Source: Nitrobacter sp. 62-23 (lineage in GTDB: Bacteria; Pseudomonadota; Alphaproteobacteria; Rhizobiales; Xanthobacteraceae). From it: 40,562 nucleotides of DNA. The translations under genes and the position numbers were made by a program. The notes under the pieces are model-generated. The model did not search any database. It worked only from the letters and a program-made list of their open reading frames with translations, and was not told the origin of the DNA. Positions 36,790 to 40,562 of the stretch are shown one piece after another. The DNA lies in contig NZ_MKSM01000115.1 of assembly GCF_001897285.1 (NCBI RefSeq), positions 1 through 40,562 of the forward strand, in the 5' to 3' direction. Numbering within the stretch: position 1 is the stretch's first letter; every line of letters begins with the position of its first letter.

Positions 36790-36819
36790 TTGACAGGTCC
36801 TTTGGCGGCTTTTTATATG
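36790..36819 (+). promoter_or_regulatory. Promoter of tRNA-Met
   Basis: Consensus TTGACA (36790-36795), 17-bp spacer, TTATAT (36813-36818). It is 38 bp before the tRNA, so transcription would begin about 30 bp upstream of the mature 5' end. The stretch 36573-36789 holds nothing else that I can name. Confidence 0.8.
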
Positions 36820-36856
36820 CCGCGCGTTCACGACTCTCGTCTATTGTGGACGCTGC

Positions 36857-36933
36857 GGCGAGGTAGCTCAGCTGGTTAGAGCACGGGAATCATAATCCTG
36901 GGGTCGGGGGTTCGAGTCCCTCCCTCGCTACCA
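36857..36933 (+). tRNA. tRNA-Met (CAT), elongator type
   Basis: 77 nt including encoded CCA. Acceptor GGCGAGG pairs with CCTCGCT (G1-T72 wobble). D arm GCTC/GAGC, anticodon stem CGGGA/TCCTG with loop ATCATAA (anticodon CAT), T stem GGGGG/CCCTC with TTCGAGT. It lacks the C1-A72 mismatch and the three G-C pairs of initiator tRNA. The variable loop GGGTC fits elongator Met rather than Ile2, but lysidine-modified Ile cannot be fully excluded. Confidence 0.95.
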
Positions 36934-37201
36934 GAAATATTCGTCTGTTTCGAATAGTTGCGGTGATGTCTTTTGCGCTTCCGCGTGCGGAAACGTATTG
37001 TACCAATTTTGTGCCGATGGACTGACTGCGCAGCAAGCAATCGCGCGAGCGCTCGGGCCCGCTTGATCGCGCCGCCTCGCCTCGTCAAACAAATCTACTG
37101 AATTGATGCGGCAGTCTCCTGCCGAGGCGCGAAGGTTAGCTACGGACCTACTCCGCTGATTGCTTGCGTTCGCGCTCGCTCGGGCCGAGGCGCTAAAGTC
37201 T
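36934..37201. other. Gene-free region after tRNA-Met
   Basis: No credible gene. A short stem TATTCG/CGAATA (36938-36956) follows the tRNA and may end its transcript although no T-run follows. I found no second copy of the tRNA 3' end here that would mark an integration site. Confidence 0.4.
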
Positions 37202-37298
37202 TTCACCGTTTCATGGAAACAGTGAAAGACTCTAGGCTCTTGATTTGACGCGTTTTCTTCACGCGAACCGGTATCCACTTCGCTAGAAAACGCTATAG
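37202..37298 (+). repeat. 97-bp dispersed repeat, copy 2
   Basis: 93 of 97 positions identical to 5884-5980, same orientation. As a host-type repeat it suggests that the ordinary chromosome extends to at least 37298 and the atypical segment with the dab genes begins after it. Confidence 0.85.
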
Positions 37299-37362
37299 AC
37301 TGCTGCCGACGCTTCCGAATTGCGTAGCACCACCGGGAGCGGCCTGGCGCCGCTGCGGCGCG

Positions 37363-37683
37363 CTATTCGTCCTCTGACAGCTCGGCGTCCCAGCCACGCG
37401 CCTTGGCGCGGGCGATGGCCTCGGCATAGACGCGGTTGTGGCGCTCGGCGAGCTCTGGCGGCAGCGCGCTAGGCAGGTTGCCGTACTCATCCCAGAGCTG
37501 CTCTATTTTGCTCTTCAGAATCTGCATTTGGCCGATGTCCCAGCCCGCGCAGTCCTGTGTTTCGGGGATGAGACCGAACACACGCGCATCAAGCACGATG
37601 CGCCCGAGCTGAGTGATGCCGTATACGTCCTGATCGAGCCCGACGTATTTTTTATTCGTGGGGGAGTGCGTGTTTTTATTCAT
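37363..37683 (-). CDS. Small uncharacterised protein divergent from dabB
   Basis: 106 residues, charged and without signal peptide or membrane segment: YVGLDQDVYGITQLGRIVLD, then ETQDCAGWDIGQMQILKSKI, and a C-terminal helix rich in E, R and A (PPELAERHNRVYAEAIARAK). I do not recognise the family. The coding look (Asp/Glu/Arg balance, third-position bias) is good, but the ribosome site is weak; an 18-bp tandem repeat lies directly before the start. It faces away from dabB and may be a soluble partner or regulator of the DIC locus, by position only. Confidence 0.65.
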   Translation of the reverse strand: MNKNTHSPTNKKYVGLDQDVYGITQLGRIVLDARVFGLIPETQDCAGWDIGQMQILKSKIEQLWDEYGNLPSALPPELAERHNRVYAEAIARAKARGWDAELSEDE

Positions 37684-37684
37684 G

Positions 37685-37720
37685 CTTGGACGCGAACGAG
37701 TTCTTGGACGCGAACGAGTT
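37685..37720. repeat. 18-bp perfect tandem repeat
   Basis: CTTGGACGCGAACGAGTT occurs twice back to back (37685-37702 and 37703-37720), immediately upstream of the small minus-strand gene and 190 bp before dabB. It could be a recent slip or a double operator. Confidence 0.9.
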
Positions 37721-37910
37721 GCGCGGTTGCGGTCGCCACGGATGTATCAGTTCGCCTTAGGCATTGAATAAGCAATTCAAATTTTTCCTTATTGAGTTCA
37801 TCACTTATCGTAATAACAGTTCGGTCAGCCGGGGCTGGCGGACCCTAGCCGCTCCGCATTGTGCCATCCCGTTCGGCATTATGCCATCCCGATCGCGAGG
37901 AGTATCTACC

Positions 37911-39608
37911 GTGGACCAATGGGTCTCTTGGTGTCTCGTGGCGTTGCCGATGCTGCCGGTGCTTTCGGCAATCGTCGCCCCGCTGGCCGGAACCGATAGG
38001 CCGGCACGGGCAGGGCGTATCAGCGTGGCCATGCTCGTCGCCACCTGCGCGACCGCACTGGCGTTGCTGGTGGTGGTGTTGCAGGTGCCGCAGGAACGCG
38101 CGGCTTTGGCGCAACTCGGACCGGCGGTTCTGCTGCTCGACCATCTTGCCGTGGCAATGGCGGTACTGGTGTCGGCTATCAGCTTGGTGGTGCATGTTTA
38201 CGCACTGCACTACATGGCCGACGAGCCCGGTTATGCGCGGTTTTTCGCCTTGCTGGACCTGATGACCGCCGTGATCCTGCTGATGGTCACCGCCGGCGAT
38301 CTGCTCACGCTGTTGGCCGCCTGGTTCCTGATCGGGGTGCTTCTATTCTTTCTGCTGGGCTTCGATGCCAGCCGCAAGGCCAGCGGCCGCTATGCCTTCT
38401 GGACGTTCCTGACCTATCGCGTGGGTGATCTGCCGCTGGTCGGCGCGACGCTACTGTTGTGGCATGGCTACGGCACGACGCAGCTGCCGGAACTGTTCGC
38501 CCGGATCAGCGCCAATCCGAACGTTGAACTCGGAGAAGTGGCGGTGGTGCCGCTGGCAGCGCTGCTGCTGGCGCTGGCGGCATTTGCCCGCTCGGCGCAA
38601 TTCTTTATGCATACCTGGCTACCTTACACCATGGACGGCCCCACGCCTGTGTCGGCACTGATGCATGCGGGCATTGTCAATGCCGGGGGATTTTTGTTCA
38701 ACCGCTTCGCCCCGGTATTTATCCACGCGCCCGACGTGCTGCACCTGTCCTTCGTCGTCGGCGTGGTGACGGCGCTGACCGGCTCGGCGCTGATGCTGAC
38801 GCAGAACGACGTCAAGAAATCCCTTGGCTATTCCACCATGGGGCAGATGGGCTTCATGATTATGGAATGCGGCCTGGGCGCATTTTCGCTTGCCGTCTAT
38901 CACCTGATCGCGCACGGGCTATTCAAAGCCACGCTGTTCCTCGGCTCGGGCAGTGTAATCGGCGATACCCGACGCGACGATGGCGTGCCGCCGGACGACA
39001 TCTACACCTTTGTGGTCGAACGCCGTCCGCTTCGCGCTGTGAAGGTGCCCTGGCTATTGGCCGCGCTCATCACCGTGCTGGTGCCGGCGTTGATGCTGGG
39101 CCTGTCGCACTGGATGGTGGCCGAGGACTTCTTCCACAAGCAGGGCGCGGTCGTGCTGCTGTTCTTCGGCTGGGTCACCGGCGCGCAGGCGTTCTTCTCA
39201 ATTCACAAGCTGCCCAGCGAGAACCCCTGGCGCTCATTGACCATGATCCTGCTGTCTTTCCTCATCGTGGTGGTGGGCTACGCCCTGATCGCGCATGCGT
39301 TCGAAACCTTCCTCTACCCCGATCCGGATCTGCGCGACGCAATCTATGCCGCGGCGGGCATCAACGCCTTGGCTTTCGACGTCCTCGTGGTGTTCCTCAC
39401 GCTCGTGTTGGTCGGCGCCTGGCTGGTGACTTTTTATGCCGAGTCGCTCGAACTCGAAGGACGGCCCGGCACGCTGTGGAATGCCATCTACCTCAATCTC
39501 TACACCCTGTTTACGCGGGAGTTCTACGTGTCCGACGTTTACACCCAACTGGCGCGCGGTGCGCTCACCGCGGCCAAGCGGGTAAATATCTGGCTGCGGT
39601 GGGTCTGA
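37911..39608 (+). CDS. dabB: DabB-type inorganic-carbon pump membrane subunit (NuoL-like)
   Basis: 565 residues, strongly hydrophobic with about 14 membrane segments. Proton-antiporter (NuoL/MrpA-like) motifs include HTWLPYTMDGPTPVSALMHA (about 235-254), DVKKSLGYSTMGQMG and the HxxxHGLFKATLFL region. GTG at 37911 is chosen because GAGGAG (37897-37902) lies 8 nt upstream; the open frame reaches 37764 without similarity. NuoL homologues next to a DUF2309 gene form the DAB complex, which drives vectorial hydration of CO2 to bicarbonate with ion gradients. No Nuo genes are nearby, which supports DabB rather than Complex I. Confidence 0.88.
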   Translation: MDQWVSWCLVALPMLPVLSAIVAPLAGTDRPARAGRISVAMLVATCATALALLVVVLQVPQERAALAQLGPAVLLLDHLAVAMAVLVSAISLVVHVYALHYMADEPGYARFFALLDLMTAVILLMVTAGDLLTLLAAWFLIGVLLFFLLGFDASRKASGRYAFWTFLTYRVGDLPLVGATLLLWHGYGTTQLPELFARISANPNVELGEVAVVPLAALLLALAAFARSAQFFMHTWLPYTMDGPTPVSALMHAGIVNAGGFLFNRFAPVFIHAPDVLHLSFVVGVVTALTGSALMLTQNDVKKSLGYSTMGQMGFMIMECGLGAFSLAVYHLIAHGLFKATLFLGSGSVIGDTRRDDGVPPDDIYTFVVERRPLRAVKVPWLLAALITVLVPALMLGLSHWMVAEDFFHKQGAVVLLFFGWVTGAQAFFSIHKLPSENPWRSLTMILLSFLIVVVGYALIAHAFETFLYPDPDLRDAIYAAAGINALAFDVLVVFLTLVLVGAWLVTFYAESLELEGRPGTLWNAIYLNLYTLFTREFYVSDVYTQLARGALTAAKRVNIWLRWV

Positions 39609-39614
39609 ACCGCC

Positions 39615-40376
39615 ATGATCGAACTGCTCCTTGCCCTGATCCTGCTGCCGCTGTTTCCCCTGAGCCTGTTGGCCAACGCCGCGCTCCAGGCGCTCCCCGT
39701 CTGGTTGCGCGTTCCCGCGCTGCTGGCGCTGCCCGCAGCCGGCGCACTGCTGCTTAGCCAAACGACTGTGCCGCCCGGACCGCTGGCTACCGCGCTGCAG
39801 GTACTGGCGGCGTTTACCGCGTTGCTCTATGCGTGGCGGCTGCTCGCAGTGCGCGAGGTGTTCGTTTGGGCGCGGCTGCAGGCCACCTCGGCTTGGCCGC
39901 TGGTGTGGTTGGCCTGGCTGCATGGTCTGCGCGGTGTGGCCCTCCTGCTCGTGGCTCTGGCGATGACAATCCCGGCTGCCGTGTTGATCATTCTCGGCTG
40001 CAGCCTCAGCCGCCGGCTCGGAGGGGCGTATCTCGGACTGCGCGGACGCATTGGCCCGGCCTATCCACGCCTGACCGGCGCTTGGGTCGTGGCAATGATC
40101 GCGGTTCTGGCCGCGCCGCCGTTCCCGGGATTCTTTGCCATGCTCGCGGTGCTGCAGCAGGTTCCTGCTGGTCCGGCGGCCGTGGTGCTCGCGGTGTGGC
40201 TTTTGTGGAGTTGGGCGGCCGCGGTGTTGTGGCAGCACGCCCTATTCGGGGATGAGTGGCCGCGCGCGGTGGGCACGGTTGACCTGTCGCGCAGCGCCGT
40301 TGCCCCGTGGCTGGTGCTCGCCGCCGCTGCCGCTGTGCTGGGTTCGATCGGAGGATGGTCGTGGTGGATGCACTGA
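39615..40376 (+). CDS. Short antiporter-like membrane protein of the dab operon
   Basis: 253 residues, about 7 membrane segments, almost no charged residues in them. APPFPGFFAML (about 170-180) matches the conserved PPF/LxGFF loop of NuoM/NuoN-type subunits, yet the upstream half of that fold, including the Glu and Lys proton-channel residues, is missing. It starts 6 bp after dabB and overlaps dabA, so it is part of the operon. I treat it as a reduced antiporter relative acting as a third subunit; the role is not known to me. Confidence 0.75.
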   Translation: MIELLLALILLPLFPLSLLANAALQALPVWLRVPALLALPAAGALLLSQTTVPPGPLATALQVLAAFTALLYAWRLLAVREVFVWARLQATSAWPLVWLAWLHGLRGVALLLVALAMTIPAAVLIILGCSLSRRLGGAYLGLRGRIGPAYPRLTGAWVVAMIAVLAAPPFPGFFAMLAVLQQVPAGPAAVVLAVWLLWSWAAAVLWQHALFGDEWPRAVGTVDLSRSAVAPWLVLAAAAAVLGSIGGWSWWMH

Positions 40377-40562
40377 ACCTCGGACGGCGCCTGCGGGTGC
40401 GCTCGACCGCCTACGTGGCGGGTGAGCCGGTGCCGTTTTTCTGGCCGATGCGCAACTTCATTCACCACAATCCGCTCTACGGCCTTGAGGATATGCCCTT
40501 CGAGCAGGCGGTGCGGCGCGGCGCGGAGCTGTTCCATGCGCGCATGTTCCTGCCGCGCGGCA
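40361..40562 (+). CDS. dabA: DabA-type DUF2309 protein, N-terminal part
   Basis: The frame begins at about 40355-40364 and runs open off the right edge. GTG at 40361 is preferred over ATG 40355 because GGAGG (40350-40354) is too close to the latter. The visible part contains PVPFFWPMRNFIHHNPLYG and then LEDMPFEQAV, matching the N-terminal pattern of DUF2309/DabA (F-I-x-x-N-P-L-x-G, M-P-F-E-x-A). DabA carries the zinc site that resembles beta-carbonic anhydrase; those residues lie beyond the window. It overlaps the upstream gene. Confidence 0.85.
   Translation, partial: MVDALNLGRRLRVRSTAYVAGEPVPFFWPMRNFIHHNPLYGLEDMPFEQAVRRGAELFHARMFLPRG

Noticed and set aside
36857-36933. tRNA-Met as attB of an integrated island
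   Set aside because: No integrase and no second copy of the tRNA 3' end inside the window; the DNA just after it carries a host-type repeat. The idea stays open only for sequence beyond the right edge.
36928-37278. Minus-strand small ORF containing TGSREENASNQEPR
   Set aside because: It is made largely by the 97-bp repeat (same peptide appears at 5694-6047) and by antisense of the tRNA end; not a gene.
37911-40562. Respiratory Complex I (nuo) genes
   Set aside because: Only one NuoL-like gene is present and the next recognisable partner is DUF2309/DabA, not nuoM/nuoN.

Overview
The window looks like chromosome of a high-GC alphaproteobacterium of the Bradyrhizobium/Rhodopseudomonas/Nitrobacter group. 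Evidence: the fliF-fliG-fliH-fliN-flbD cluster with a SciP (DUF1153) gene, a CpdR-like receiver, DUF2125 and TIGR02302 family proteins, a SAM-II riboswitch before metX, and dispersed palindromic repeats of the kind common in Bradyrhizobiaceae. The DabB/DabA-type inorganic-carbon uptake genes at the right end fit an autotroph such as Nitrobacter. The genus is inference.

Layout. 1-3969: end of a TIGR02302 protein, a CpdR-like receiver and a zinc-ribbon membrane protein on the minus strand, then divergent ftsE-ftsX. ftsE seems to be translated from a TTG start coupled to an 11-codon leader ORF. 4065-8001: YdcF-like protein, PlsC-type acyltransferase, a mosaic of palindromic repeats, a ChaC-like gamma-glutamylcyclotransferase and a DUF2125 protein. 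8093-11001: minus-strand chorismate mutase-hisC-tyrC aromatic/histidine cluster. 11263-13347: promoter, SAM-II riboswitch, terminator and metX-metW. 13680-17944: exported His-rich CHAP-like protein, MOSC protein and clpB. 18348-23232: cysJ-cysI (sulfite reduction) and metB. With metX/metW these cover sulfate-derived sulfide and methionine synthesis. 23355-25525: BA14K-like protein, RecD-like helicase and ASCH protein.

25694-33861 is a flagellar block, all on the minus strand: fliK, flgD, sciP, fliF, fliG, fliH, fliN, flbD. Between fliF and sciP are a CtrA-type box, a palindrome, a GANTC site and a strong terminator. A perfect 162-bp tandem duplication has copied the start of sciP and its upstream DNA. 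34200-36572: mnmA, a PmtA-like methyltransferase and a small exported Pro-rich protein. 36857-36933: elongator tRNA-Met with its own promoter.

Right end. After tRNA-Met comes a host-type 97-bp repeat (second copy near 5.9 kb), then a small divergent ORF, dabB, a short antiporter-like membrane gene and the start of dabA. These probably form a DIC (bicarbonate/CO2) accumulation module acquired beside the tRNA; the cluster continues past the window edge. Nothing here is a CRISPR array, a complete insertion sequence or a recognisable phage.
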